Assembly: GCF_014636865.1 (NCBI RefSeq) | Contig: NZ_BMER01000001.1 | Span: 2,902,718-2,966,717, forward strand | Reading direction: 5' to 3' | Origin: Parapedobacter pyrenivorans | Lineage (GTDB): Bacteria; Bacteroidota; Bacteroidia; Sphingobacteriales; Sphingobacteriaceae | DNA: 64,000 bases | Shown: positions 36,315 to 45,195 of the stretch, in pieces | Position numbering within the stretch: the first letter of the stretch is position 1 | Layout: every line of letters begins with the position of its first letter | The notes under the pieces: generated by a model | Database searches by the model: none | Told to the model about the DNA's origin: nothing | What the model saw: the letters and a program-made list of their open reading frames with translations, nothing else | Program-made: the position numbers and the translations under genes

Positions 36315-37398
36315 AAATATTCGTGCCTTCTACTAATTCCCAATTTCCAACAGATAGATCCTTGTCATCTACGAATTTGCCAGCTTTACGTTCGACTTCT
36401 ATTCTAGGATAATTTAAGTATATTTTTCGATGTTTTTCAAAATTACTCGTGACTCGTTCCGGATGATATATAATGCGGGCGATGGTTTCGCGATCTGGGT
36501 GTGTATGATCAGAACTCCCTCCATTAGTGGATATAATAAATCGATCACAATCGATCATATCCAGAACGTCATTCATAGTATTATTTTTGCTGCCATGATG
36601 TGAAACTTTGACGAGATCAACTTTCAATCTTTTTTGAACTGAATAATTTTTGGAGATTAAAGCTTGTTTAATAAGTTCGGTATGTGAATCTCCTAATAAT
36701 AAAACACTAAGATCAAAGGTGCGAAGTACGAAAGCGATGGATGAACTATTAAATAAGTCCTCAAAAATGCTTTTCTCTGGAGTATCATCATTTTCGGCTA
36801 GATCCGCAAGACTCCCTCTATCGATTTGTGATGATGCAATACTTGAAGAAATGTTTATGTCCCGAAGTTTTTTGTTGTACTCAGCTGATAAATCAGGCCA
36901 TTTTCCGTAAAGGTCGTCAAGGACATCTTTAGTTGGTGATAACACTTCAATAGAAATTCCGGGGGGAACCACCGGCGTAACTCCTATGTAAATATCTTCG
37001 GCCCATTTTTCTTTAAGTTCACCTTTATCAATGAGCAATTCTTCAAGCGTTTTAGCTTGACTAAGACTGATAGTTTCACTATTCCTAAGAAATTTTATAT
37101 TCTTCGAATTGAACCAATATTTTCCGATTTGGGATGGTTTAAAAAAGGGGGATTTAAAGAATTTAATAAGACCGGCGATATGATCGGAGTCGACGTGTGT
37201 TAATACTAAAACATCAATGAATTCGATTTTCCGCAGCTCATTTTTTAAGGTATTATCATAAGTTTGAGCTGTCCCCCCATCAATGAGCATGTGGAATGGA
37301 TTGCCATTTGAATCGATGGTTTTAACAATAATTGAATCTCCATGATATGCCGGCAAAACCATAACTTGAGTTTTCTTCGGTCGTTGAATAGTAGACAA
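36301..37398 (-). CDS. MBL-fold hydrolase (ComEC-type) of ABC-3C operon
   Basis: 365 residues, cytoplasmic. Metallo-beta-lactamase metal motifs are complete: HVDSDH at 68-73, LLLGDSH near 232-238 and VSHHGS near 262-267, with a later HTHPDRETI segment. The order matches the stand-alone ComEC/Rec2-like hydrolases, some of which are nucleases. It is the first structural gene of the operon after the XRE regulator, 83 bases from it, and overlaps the protease gene by 14 bases. It may be a second effector or act upstream of the protease; no experimental precedent is cited. Confidence 0.82.
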   Translation of the reverse strand: MSTIQRPKKTQVMVLPAYHGDSIIVKTIDSNGNPFHMLIDGGTAQTYDNTLKNELRKIEFIDVLVLTHVDSDHIAGLIKFFKSPFFKPSQIGKYWFNSKNIKFLRNSETISLSQAKTLEELLIDKGELKEKWAEDIYIGVTPVVPPGISIEVLSPTKDVLDDLYGKWPDLSAEYNKKLRDINISSSIASSQIDRGSLADLAENDDTPEKSIFEDLFNSSSIAFVLRTFDLSVLLLGDSHTELIKQALISKNYSVQKRLKVDLVKVSHHGSKNNTMNDVLDMIDCDRFIISTNGGSSDHTHPDRETIARIIYHPERVTSNFEKHRKIYLNYPRIEVERKAGKFVDDKDLSVGNWELVEGTNIFEYE

Positions 37399-37481
37399 TT
37401 TTGTATGTTTCAGTACTAACAGGAACTAAATTAGAAAAAAATAAATGTAAGTAGGTCGAGTTGAGGTTTCAGACAACGCTA

Positions 37482-37760
37482 TTACTCTGTTTTCTTAACC
37501 ATTCGTTCCTTCTTGGTCAACTTTTCTACATCAACGTTTAGCCCATTGGCTACTTCCAGCAAGGTAGAAAACATAAAATCTTCCTTTCCATTTTCCATGT
37601 CACTAATTTTGGCTCGATCAAGTTTAGGGCTTTTGTCAGCTAATTGTTCCTGTGTAAGTTTAGCCTTATTTCGGTACTTCTTAATATTACTTCCAATCCT
37701 CTTGTAAATACCTTCATACTTTTCAATTACCCTGCTTTTTTGTTCTTCTTTATCAGTCAT
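37482..37760 (-). CDS. XRE-family transcriptional regulator
   Basis: 92 residues. A single HTH_3 domain lies at ~20-80: YKRIGSNIKKYRNKAKLTQ, then LADKSPKLDRAKISDMENGK and TLLEVANGLNVDVEKL. It is the promoter-proximal gene of the ABC-3C operon on the same strand and may autoregulate it, as such regulators commonly do. A palindrome with ATGTGG half-sites lies 24 bases upstream of the start. Confidence 0.9.
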   Translation of the reverse strand: MTDKEEQKSRVIEKYEGIYKRIGSNIKKYRNKAKLTQEQLADKSPKLDRAKISDMENGKEDFMFSTLLEVANGLNVDVEKLTKKERMVKKTE

Positions 37761-37783
37761 TTACGATTTTTGTTAAAATATTT

Positions 37784-37803
37784 ATGTGGTTATATTGCCA
37801 CAT
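37784..37803. promoter_or_regulatory. XRE operator-like inverted repeat
   Basis: ATGTGG and CCACAT form a 6-base inverted repeat with an 8-base AT-rich spacer between the XRE gene and a divergent promoter. It overlaps the likely -33 position of the rightward promoter, so one bound repressor could control both directions. Confidence 0.5.
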
Positions 37804-37817
37804 TAAATATGTTTTGT

Positions 37818-37825
37818 TATCTTTG
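37818..37825 (+). promoter_or_regulatory. Bacteroidota -7 promoter box, rightward, in the XRE intergenic region
   Basis: TATCTTTG matches TAnnTTTG. ATTG at 37794-37797 stands 20 bases upstream, a good -33 spacing. Transcription would start near 37832 and run into the structured region that follows, with no protein gene in reach. A second TATCTTTG lies near 37953. Confidence 0.5.
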
Positions 37826-37831
37826 TTTTAG

Positions 37832-38095
37832 TTTATTAGCGACAACAAGGGAACAGCTATTAAAGCTGTTCTTAATGATGTATCTCGTTTGGAAAAACGG
37901 TCAATTTTGCCCACGAGAGTACCGTAAGGTCGCCCAAAACTGCTGGATTGTTTATCTTTGTCGGTATACACCCAGTGGGGCGACTCTTGCGTAAGACTTT
38001 CTAGGGGCATGCCAAAAACCTCGAGTAGGTTTTTGGCTAGGTTTACTGACCGTTTTCCTCAACTAGAAAGCTGCAGGAGTCGCCCTATTGGTTTT
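37832..38095 (+). ncRNA. candidate structured non-coding RNA next to the ABC-3C operon
   Basis: No convincing protein gene is present, but inverted repeats are dense. GAACAGCT (37851) pairs with AGCTGTTC (37864). GGGCGACTC (37978) pairs with GAGTCGCCC (38077). Inside that pair CTTTCTAG (37997) pairs with CTAGAAAG (38063), and inside that GCCAAAAACCT (38011) pairs with AGGTTTTTGGC (38027). The last three nest into one long arm of about 110 bases. A rightward promoter-like box precedes it. It does not resemble tmRNA, RNase P RNA or a tRNA. It could equally be the end of a mobile element. Confidence 0.45.
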
Positions 38096-38840
38096 TGCGA
38101 CCTAACTTGCTAAGCTTTCTGAGATGGCATCGTTTAAATAACCAATGATTATGAAAACGATCATCGCGAAACCGTTAAAGTACCTCAACCACATTCTAAT
38201 TGCGGCGCCTACCGCAATTTGCGGTACTAGAAGCGTACAACTCCAGTCCCTACAATCAATCTTAAAGAACGTAAAACGTGCACCTGTATAAGGTTAACCA
38301 AAAAACAATGCGGCTATGATTCGCTTACGGGAGGGCAAAGAAAAAGTCCTTCCGTCGTGTGGGAATATAAACTCCCGATTTCATGGCTGCCACCGACCCC
38401 AATGCTGAAAGAAAAACCCGTTTTTAGCTCAGGTTGGTGAAGGTGTTTATTTTCGGTTACTATGCAATAGCTAAAAGTAGACGCTTTTTTCCAAACCTGC
38501 AAATAATCGCGGAAATTTTCTTCGGCTTGGCGGTCGGTTTGGGAATGAGTTTTTCGTAAACCGTTAATTACCAATGCTGAATGAAATCAATTTTACGCAT
38601 AGGGGAGGGGTATGCCCTTTCCAAACATAAACTTAAGCACACTTATATACTATTTATCCGCCTGTTGGCCGTGGTGACGATCATGTGTTTGGAAGCCCGC
38701 GCGCAGCCGGAGCGAAGCGAAGTCTCGACCTCGGTCGGGAACCTAGCTCACCGCTCCACTGCGCTGTCGGGCGTTTTTTCCGAAAGCATTAACAGTCCGA
38801 TCAGCTCAACCTTTTCTTCACACAAAAACCAAAATCACGT
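38096..38840. other. mostly non-coding interval between island and TlpA operon
   Basis: Small open frames exist on + at 38150-38292 (47 codons, MKTIIAKPLKYLNHILIAA start) and 38581-38850 (89 codons, with a hydrophobic signal-like stretch, overlapping the TlpA start), and on - at 38314-38574. None matches a family I know, and none has strong support. The interval changes from AT-rich to GC-rich, which marks the right edge of the accessory island. Confidence 0.4.
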
Positions 38841-40256
38841 ATGTATTTAGAAAACACAGGCTGGCTATTACCCAGCCTGACACTCAAAATCGCATTCCTA
38901 CTTATTATCGTGGGCGTGGCCACACATAGCAAAGGCCAAGCGCCCAAGACACCCGCAAAGGCAGAGCTAACCAATGCATTGCCGACAGGAAATTCAATTT
39001 TTGACGAGCTATGGAACGCGCCGCTTACATTATGGAATGCAGCAGATAACAGTACCGAAACCGTTACGCTCAAAGATCACCGGGGCAAGGTGATTGTCCT
39101 CGATTTCTGGGCTACGTGGTGCAAAAGCTGTATTGTGAATATGCCGCGCATGCATCGCCTGCAAGACCAGTTTCAGGAAAATATGATCGTCTTGCCGGTT
39201 ACGTATGAATCAACGGAAACAGTAGCCACATTATTTACCCGCTCCAAAGCCAGTGGCATCGGGCAGCTGCGAGGTTCTTTTCAGACCATCCTTTCAGACT
39301 CACTGCTCAAAGAGGCTTTCCCCAATCCAAACGGAACCATCCCTTATTTCGCACTAATCGGTAAAGACGGGCTGTATAAAGGCCCAATTACTCCCGAATA
39401 CTTAACCGAAAGCCTGATCGCTGATCTCACAGCGGGGGATGCAGGCGGTGTACCGCACCTACGCGCAGCGCCGGTAAAGCCGCTGATGGATTGGTCGGCA
39501 TCACTTGGTGCCGATTGGCAGCCGCCGATCGGGTATCATACCATGCTCTCCCGTTACATGCACGGTGCAGGAGAACCCACAGGGCGAGAAATCGATTCCC
39601 TAAAAGGCACAGAATGGCAATATTACATGAATCAACCGTTGCTCCGGCTATTTGGCGTGGCGTTAAGCAGCCCACTGCCCCGCCAGGCAAACCGAAGGAT
39701 CATGCTGGTTGATTCTGCCGTGAGGTTTGACGACCACAGCTTACGGAATCCGAAATATGAACCTTTTGTATATAACTATTGTTACGAGGCGACGTATCCG
39801 GTCGGAACCCCCAAAGAGGCAGTGAAAGCGCGAATGCTGGCAGACCTCAATGCGTTGACCGGGGTAAAGGGGCAGTTAATCGTTAAAAGCATGCCTAGTC
39901 TGATCATACAAGGTAACGGGAATGCCAAAAGCCATCCGGCGCCAAACAACGAGGTACAGTGGTTGAATATGGTGTCGGTAGCTTGGTTTCTTAATCAACG
40001 ATACGATATCGCTATCCCCCCTGTACTTGATGAGACAGGCTTCGACGGACAAATATGGATGGATGATTCGGCTCGTAAAGGGACCATCGCAGATGTCCGA
40101 AGGGTATTGCAAGCACAAGGTTTTGATCTGGTGGAAGAAAACCGGATGCTGGAGATGTTTTTATTGACTGACGGCGATAACCAGGAAGAAATCGGACAGC
40201 TCTCCCTTACGCTTACGAAACACGGCTACGTGAGAGGGGAGGGTGGCCATGAATAA
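38841..40256 (+). CDS. TlpA-family thioredoxin-like protein with long C-terminal domain
   Basis: 471 residues. A membrane or signal segment at ~14-30 targets it to the periplasm. The thioredoxin domain is at ~55-195 with WATWCKSC (C94, C97) and the cis-proline loop TIPYFALIGKDG near 165-176. Residues ~200-471 form an extra domain with LGADWQPP and repeated strand patterns, similar to the DUF3738-like tails of Bacteroidota TlpA proteins that lie beside SusC genes. It overlaps the SusC gene by 8 bases. A role in redox control or maturation of the neighbouring uptake system is inferred. Confidence 0.85.
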   Translation: MYLENTGWLLPSLTLKIAFLLIIVGVATHSKGQAPKTPAKAELTNALPTGNSIFDELWNAPLTLWNAADNSTETVTLKDHRGKVIVLDFWATWCKSCIVNMPRMHRLQDQFQENMIVLPVTYESTETVATLFTRSKASGIGQLRGSFQTILSDSLLKEAFPNPNGTIPYFALIGKDGLYKGPITPEYLTESLIADLTAGDAGGVPHLRAAPVKPLMDWSASLGADWQPPIGYHTMLSRYMHGAGEPTGREIDSLKGTEWQYYMNQPLLRLFGVALSSPLPRQANRRIMLVDSAVRFDDHSLRNPKYEPFVYNYCYEATYPVGTPKEAVKARMLADLNALTGVKGQLIVKSMPSLIIQGNGNAKSHPAPNNEVQWLNMVSVAWFLNQRYDIAIPPVLDETGFDGQIWMDDSARKGTIADVRRVLQAQGFDLVEENRMLEMFLLTDGDNQEEIGQLSLTLTKHGYVRGEGGHE

Positions 40257-43236
40257 GTTTGGCTATGCATTGACAGCACTGGCTTTGTACATGGGCAGTG
40301 TGTCTGCCACCGCTCAGGTAAAACAGGATAGCTTGCAGCGGGATACCGTTTTGTTGGAAGAGGTGGAGGTATCAACAGGCTACCAAACCTTGCCGGCCGA
40401 ACGGGCAACCGGCTCCTTCGAGCGGGTAGACGAAAGGCTGTTCAATAGGCAGGTATCCACCCATGTGCTGTCACGTTTGGATGGCGTCATGCCGGGCATA
40501 TTATTCGACAAGCGCGGTCCTTCGGACGTCCTGCGGGTAAGGGGGCTGAGTTCAATAGGGCTTACGGACAGCCGTCCGCTGATCATCCTCGATAACTTTC
40601 CTTATGAAGGCGATCTGGACGCTATTAATCCCAACGACGTGGCGAGCGTAACCCTGCTCAAGGATGCAGCATCTGCATCCATCTGGGGGGCACGGGCAGG
40701 GAATGGCGTACTGGTGATCACCACAAAGAAAGGCCGATTTGCCCAGCCGTTTCAATTGTCGGCTACTTCCAATATCACCATACAGGAAAAGCCCGACCTT
40801 TTCTATCAACCGCAGGTTGCGTCAACCGATTACATCGATATCGAGAAGATGCTGTTCGACCGTGGCGTGTATAATTCCGACTTGTCCAATACACGTACCT
40901 GGCCGGTGGTCTCACCGGTAGTAGATATATTGGATGCGCAGCGACGTGGCTTGCTGACCGAGGAAGAGGCGACAACGAAAATTGACGCGCTTAGAAACGT
41001 AGACCTTCGAAACGATATGAGCCGTTATCTCTACCGTGAAGCCGTCATGCAGCAATATGCGCTGTCCCTGCGTGGGGGGAGCAACCGGCTGAATACGCTA
41101 TTTTCTGCGGGTTTCGACAGGAATCTTCAGTCGGAGCGGGGCAATGGTTATACGCGAACAACCGTTAGAAACCAAACCTCACTGAGGCCACTGGATAAAC
41201 TAACGATGGATATCGGCATCGCCTATTCGGCAAGTAATCGACAGTCAAACGACCCCGGTTCAATAAGTATAAGTACGGGCAACGGTATTTACCCCTATGC
41301 GGCGTTGGTAGATGAAAATGGTCAGCCCGCGGTGATTGCAAGAGATCGGCGTGCAGGCTATGCAGATACCGCGGGGATGGGAAGGCTGCTCGATTGGCGG
41401 TACCGGCCCTACGAGGAACTTGCACTCGCAGACAACACGACACGATTGCAGAACCTGCTGTTCAACTTTTCTGCACGATATCAATGGAGTTCTCATTTGA
41501 GTACGGAAATACGCGGGCAGTATGAAAACCAATGGACCGATGGGCAGCAGTTGCAGCACGAACATTCGTACTATGTGCGTAATTTGGTTAATACGTTTAC
41601 GCAACTGGCGGGCGAGAATGTGATCAGACCCGTTCCGCTGGGCAGCATATTAGACGGTAGCCGGTCGCGTTTGCAAGGCTATGGCATCCGTGGGCAGGCC
41701 AACTACAACCGGGATTGGTCTATTCATCGCGTGGCAGCTATTGCCGGTGGCGAGATCAGGCATGCCGGAACCGAATCGAACAGCGATAGGTTCTACGGGT
41801 ATGATGCAGACCTGCGGATCAGCCAAGGAGTAGACTATGTAAACCGCTATCCGCGCTATACCAATTCGAGTTTAAGTAACATACCTTACATGGTATCCAG
41901 CCAGCGGGCGGTAACCCGGTTTGTTTCGCTGTATGCCAATGCTTCCTATACCTTGGCCGATCGGTACACCGTTTCGGCAAGTGCACGGCGGGATGCATCC
42001 AACCTCTTCGGGGTGGCTACCAATAACAAATGGTCGCCATTCTGGTCGGCCGGTCTGGCATGGAATATTGCAGATGAGCCTTTTTATCATTGGTCGGCTG
42101 TACCGCACCTCAAATTGCGTACTACGTATGGCCATGCGGGCAATACCGACAATGACCGGCCTGCCGTTACCACCATCGATTACCGCGGTGTTACAACGTT
42201 GGGCAGATTTCCCTATGCCATTGTCAGTAATCCACCTAATCCGGAGTTGCGTTGGGAAGACGTGGCTACTTGGAACATCGGGCTGGATTTTGCAACCCGG
42301 GGACGTACCCTGGGCGGTAGTCTGGAATATTATATCAAAACCGCATCAGACCTGATTGCACTGGTCGAAGCAGATCGTACATCGGGCTTTAATTCCTTTT
42401 CGCGCAATAGTGCGGTACTGCAAAACCATGGGTTCGACATTTCATTGTATGGCCGCCATGGAAAAGGCAACCTCGGGTGGTTGTGGGATGCTTCGTTTTC
42501 CCACACGCGCAATAAGGTGCTGGAATATTATTATTCCCCAACAAGCTATAGCAATGCGGTGACCAGGGGTGGAAATACGTTAACTCCCTTTGTCGGTCGG
42601 CCGGCCTACGCCCTGCTAAGTTATCGGTTCGCGGGCCTCGATCCCGAAACGGGCGACCCCTTGGGGTACTTAAACGGGGAAGTCTCCAAAGACTACACGA
42701 GTATGATACAGCGCGCTACCGAAAACGATGTCATACTGCACGGCACCGCCATGCCGCCCTATTTCGGTGCGTTGCGCAATACGTTCCAATGGAAGAACCT
42801 ATCTATTTCAGCAAACGTAACGTTCCGTTTCGGCTATTTTTTCCGCAGGAACACGGTGATGTATTACCCCATCCTTTCCGGCAGCGCCATCAACATACAT
42901 GGCGATTATTACAAACGGTGGCAACAGCCTGGCGACGAGGTACATACCACGGTACCGTCCATGCTGATACCGGGCAGCGCCGTGCGCGACGGATTTTACC
43001 GTGATTCCGAAGCAACTGCCGAGCGTGGAGACCACATTCGTCTGCAGGATGTAAACCTAAGTTATGCATTCCGTGGCGATGCATTGCGGTGGGGGCCGTT
43101 TAGGGAAATCAGGGCAACCCTCTATGCGCGCAATCTGGGCCTAATCTGGAAAGCCAATGATGCGGGGCTGGATCCGGACTACTTGGAAATGCCCGCGCCC
43201 CGAAGTGTTGCGTTTGGGTTATCGATGGACTTTTAA
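40249..43236 (+). CDS. SusC/RagA-family TonB-linked outer-membrane protein
   Basis: 995 residues from ATG 40249 (GTG 40243 is possible). A signal peptide ends near residue 22. The plug starts directly with VEVSTGYQTLPAERATGSFE; the carboxypeptidase-regulatory-like N-terminal domain of most SusC proteins is absent. The plug signature VTLLKDAASASIWGARAGNGVL is near 140-162 and the barrel ends in LSMDF with terminal phenylalanine. It overlaps the TlpA gene by 8 bases and is followed after 10 bases by susD-like. This TlpA-SusC-SusD type is often not linked to carbohydrate enzymes and may take up peptides or other nutrients. Confidence 0.95.
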   Translation: MNKFGYALTALALYMGSVSATAQVKQDSLQRDTVLLEEVEVSTGYQTLPAERATGSFERVDERLFNRQVSTHVLSRLDGVMPGILFDKRGPSDVLRVRGLSSIGLTDSRPLIILDNFPYEGDLDAINPNDVASVTLLKDAASASIWGARAGNGVLVITTKKGRFAQPFQLSATSNITIQEKPDLFYQPQVASTDYIDIEKMLFDRGVYNSDLSNTRTWPVVSPVVDILDAQRRGLLTEEEATTKIDALRNVDLRNDMSRYLYREAVMQQYALSLRGGSNRLNTLFSAGFDRNLQSERGNGYTRTTVRNQTSLRPLDKLTMDIGIAYSASNRQSNDPGSISISTGNGIYPYAALVDENGQPAVIARDRRAGYADTAGMGRLLDWRYRPYEELALADNTTRLQNLLFNFSARYQWSSHLSTEIRGQYENQWTDGQQLQHEHSYYVRNLVNTFTQLAGENVIRPVPLGSILDGSRSRLQGYGIRGQANYNRDWSIHRVAAIAGGEIRHAGTESNSDRFYGYDADLRISQGVDYVNRYPRYTNSSLSNIPYMVSSQRAVTRFVSLYANASYTLADRYTVSASARRDASNLFGVATNNKWSPFWSAGLAWNIADEPFYHWSAVPHLKLRTTYGHAGNTDNDRPAVTTIDYRGVTTLGRFPYAIVSNPPNPELRWEDVATWNIGLDFATRGRTLGGSLEYYIKTASDLIALVEADRTSGFNSFSRNSAVLQNHGFDISLYGRHGKGNLGWLWDASFSHTRNKVLEYYYSPTSYSNAVTRGGNTLTPFVGRPAYALLSYRFAGLDPETGDPLGYLNGEVSKDYTSMIQRATENDVILHGTAMPPYFGALRNTFQWKNLSISANVTFRFGYFFRRNTVMYYPILSGSAINIHGDYYKRWQQPGDEVHTTVPSMLIPGSAVRDGFYRDSEATAERGDHIRLQDVNLSYAFRGDALRWGPFREIRATLYARNLGLIWKANDAGLDPDYLEMPAPRSVAFGLSMDF

Positions 43237-43246
43237 TTTAATAACA

Positions 43247-44602
43247 ATGATATCATTAAAGAAAACGCTGGGACTGGGTTTGATCTTCTGCTGTACGGTC
43301 GCCTGTGAAAAATACCTTGCGGAAAAGCCCAGTTCTTCAATCGCCATACCTTCAACCGTGGGGGATTTTCAGGCATTGGTTGACTATCAAGCAAGGATGA
43401 ACGAAAATTATCCCGATTGCGGCGATAATGCGGCTGACTATTTCTACCTGCTCACAGCAGATTGGATGGCTCGTGCGGAATGGGGGCGTGGAACTTACGT
43501 TTGGGACCCCCAAGCGGATGCCTCGCGGGATTGGTCGGTCTGCTATGAGAAGATCTTCTACACCAACATTGTCCTAGAGGGGATAGATGATGCGTTGCTG
43601 GACGGTCTGGGAGAAAGAGATCGTGATCGGGTGAAAGGCAGTGCACTGTTTATCCGTGGATTTACCTACCTCAACTTGGTGCAGTTATTTGTGCCTCCTT
43701 ATGATTTGGATATCGAAGATAGCCCTTATGGCTTGCCGCTTCGATTGACCCCGGATATCAACGCGGCGACAACTAGAGCCACGGTGGGCGATACGTATCG
43801 GCAAATAGAGGCAGACCTGCTGGAAGCCGTTTCGTTCCTGCCGGATAAATCGTTTATCGCGACACGCCCATCGAAGGCTGCCGCATACGCAGCGCTTTCG
43901 CGGTTGTACGTGTTTATGGAACGGTACGACGATGCATTAACCTATGCAGACCGTTGTTTGGCCGTTCAGCCAGACCTGATGGATTACAACGATCTTGACG
44001 CTTCACAGCGGGAGCCGTTTACCGAATTGAACCCAGAGGTCATTTTTCATGCGGCGTTGCAGGGTCAGTCCGGTATTCTCGCGCAGTCACGCGCCCGTGT
44101 AGACTCAACGCTGTACTCGACGTATGGCCCGAATGATCTTCGCAAGGCACTGTTTTTTGAGGAGCAGAGCGATGGTACATGCCTATTTAAAGGCTCCTAT
44201 TTTGGGAGAGGCGCAATTTTTTCAGGACTGGCAACCGGCGAGGTCTATCTGATGAGGGCTGAATCGTTGATTCGTTTGGGCGATTGGCAGGAAGGAGTTG
44301 AAACCCTGAAACAATTGTTGAATAAGCGGATGGAAGCCGGAATGGTCGACATCCCCGCCGATCTGGATGAAGAACGTGCGCTGGCATGGGTCTTGGCAGA
44401 GCGGGAAAGAGAGTTGGCGTTTCGTGGAGGGGTAAGATGGGGCGATCTCCGGCGGTTGAACAAAGACGAGCGATTTGCGAAGACGTTGGTTCGAGTTGTT
44501 GACGGCCAGACCTATGTGTTGGAACCGAACGATCCGCGTTATACCTTTCTGATACCGATTCAAGTCATTTTACATTCGGGAATTCTGCAGAACCAGCGTT
44601 AA
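43247..44602 (+). CDS. SusD/RagB-family lipoprotein
   Basis: 451 residues, at the short end for SusD. Lipobox TVACEK (cysteine ~20) gives surface anchoring. SusD landmarks are YEKIFYTNIVLEGID near 98-112, VKGSALFIRGFTYLNLVQLF near 128-147, GEVYLMRAESLIRLGDW near 328-344 and RERELAFRGGVRWGDLRRLN near 384-403. It pairs with the preceding SusC. A strong hairpin terminator follows. The start at ATG 43247 was chosen because the lipoprotein signal begins there; the longer frame runs inside susC. Confidence 0.93.
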   Translation: MISLKKTLGLGLIFCCTVACEKYLAEKPSSSIAIPSTVGDFQALVDYQARMNENYPDCGDNAADYFYLLTADWMARAEWGRGTYVWDPQADASRDWSVCYEKIFYTNIVLEGIDDALLDGLGERDRDRVKGSALFIRGFTYLNLVQLFVPPYDLDIEDSPYGLPLRLTPDINAATTRATVGDTYRQIEADLLEAVSFLPDKSFIATRPSKAAAYAALSRLYVFMERYDDALTYADRCLAVQPDLMDYNDLDASQREPFTELNPEVIFHAALQGQSGILAQSRARVDSTLYSTYGPNDLRKALFFEEQSDGTCLFKGSYFGRGAIFSGLATGEVYLMRAESLIRLGDWQEGVETLKQLLNKRMEAGMVDIPADLDEERALAWVLAERERELAFRGGVRWGDLRRLNKDERFAKTLVRVVDGQTYVLEPNDPRYTFLIPIQVILHSGILQNQR

Positions 44603-44610
44603 CATGAAAT

Positions 44611-44642
44611 ACGGGTACAGCGCTAACTGTACCCGTTCATTT
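44611..44642 (+). terminator. intrinsic-terminator-like hairpin after susD-like gene
   Basis: ACGGGTACAG and CTGTACCCGT form a perfect 10-base stem with a 6-base loop (44611-44636), followed by a T-rich stretch. It ends the TlpA-SusC-SusD operon and sits before the convergent DUF6520 gene. Confidence 0.8.
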
Positions 44643-44666
44643 GTTACTCACAAAACCGACCCCTGC

Positions 44667-44996
44667 TTAATTTCCGGAAAACGCCCCGTACGTGAGGTCC
44701 TGATGCTGGTCCCCGTCTTCGATCGCCTCAATAAGTTCCGGCGAAAGATCGGGTTGCCCTCCTGCGTCAGGAGCGTCTACAAGACATACCTGTTCTTGAC
44801 CTGAACAATCGTTTTCACTGGCTCCGGGAGCCTCGTCATATCCCCGCGGATCTGTAGGGGGAAACCCTTTCTCAGGGTTATATGACCACATGGTGGCGCT
44901 TGATGTACTAAGAGCCTGCACCGCGGCTTTGCCGACGAACACTGTGAACGCCAGCAACAACGCTACCAAGGGTAGCTGCTTACTTAATTTAACCAT
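44667..44996 (-). CDS. DUF6520-family small exported protein
   Basis: 109 residues from ATG 44996 (MVKLSKQLPLVALLLAF). The N-terminus is a membrane or signal segment (~5-25), followed by a low-complexity acidic, proline-rich tail with one likely disulfide pair (DCSGQEQVCL). This layout is that of DUF6520, a Bacteroidota family of unknown function found beside MauE/DoxX and AraC genes as here. I would expect it in the periplasm. It is the last gene of the leftward AraC-MauE-DUF6520 set. Confidence 0.7.
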   Translation of the reverse strand: MVKLSKQLPLVALLLAFTVFVGKAAVQALSTSSATMWSYNPEKGFPPTDPRGYDEAPGASENDCSGQEQVCLVDAPDAGGQPDLSPELIEAIEDGDQHQDLTYGAFSGN

Positions 44997-45195
44997 AATT
45001 ACTCCTGTTTTAAAGAACATCACTTGGCGGGTTGCTTGCTCCCTTCAAACGGTTTGTTATTCCTGCCCTCCGGCAGCCGGTGAAGGCATCGTTTTATCGC
45101 CTTCCTCTTTTGGTTGTAAACCGCTCGTGGGAACGTCGCTTCCCGCTTTTGTGATTGCCGAGTTAGCTACACCCAGCGTCCGTATACGGATATCG

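Noticed and set aside
37828-38010. 60-codon minus-strand open frame across the structured region
   Set aside because: No ribosome-binding site or family resemblance, and it is antisense to the inverted repeats, which explain the region better.
37832-38095. Retron or integron attC site
   Set aside because: No reverse transcriptase or integrase gene is nearby, and the stems do not show the expected attC simple sites; the candidate RNA call is kept open instead.
38314-38574. 86-codon minus-strand open frame upstream of the TlpA gene
   Set aside because: No recognisable domain, no good start context; left as part of the non-coding interval.
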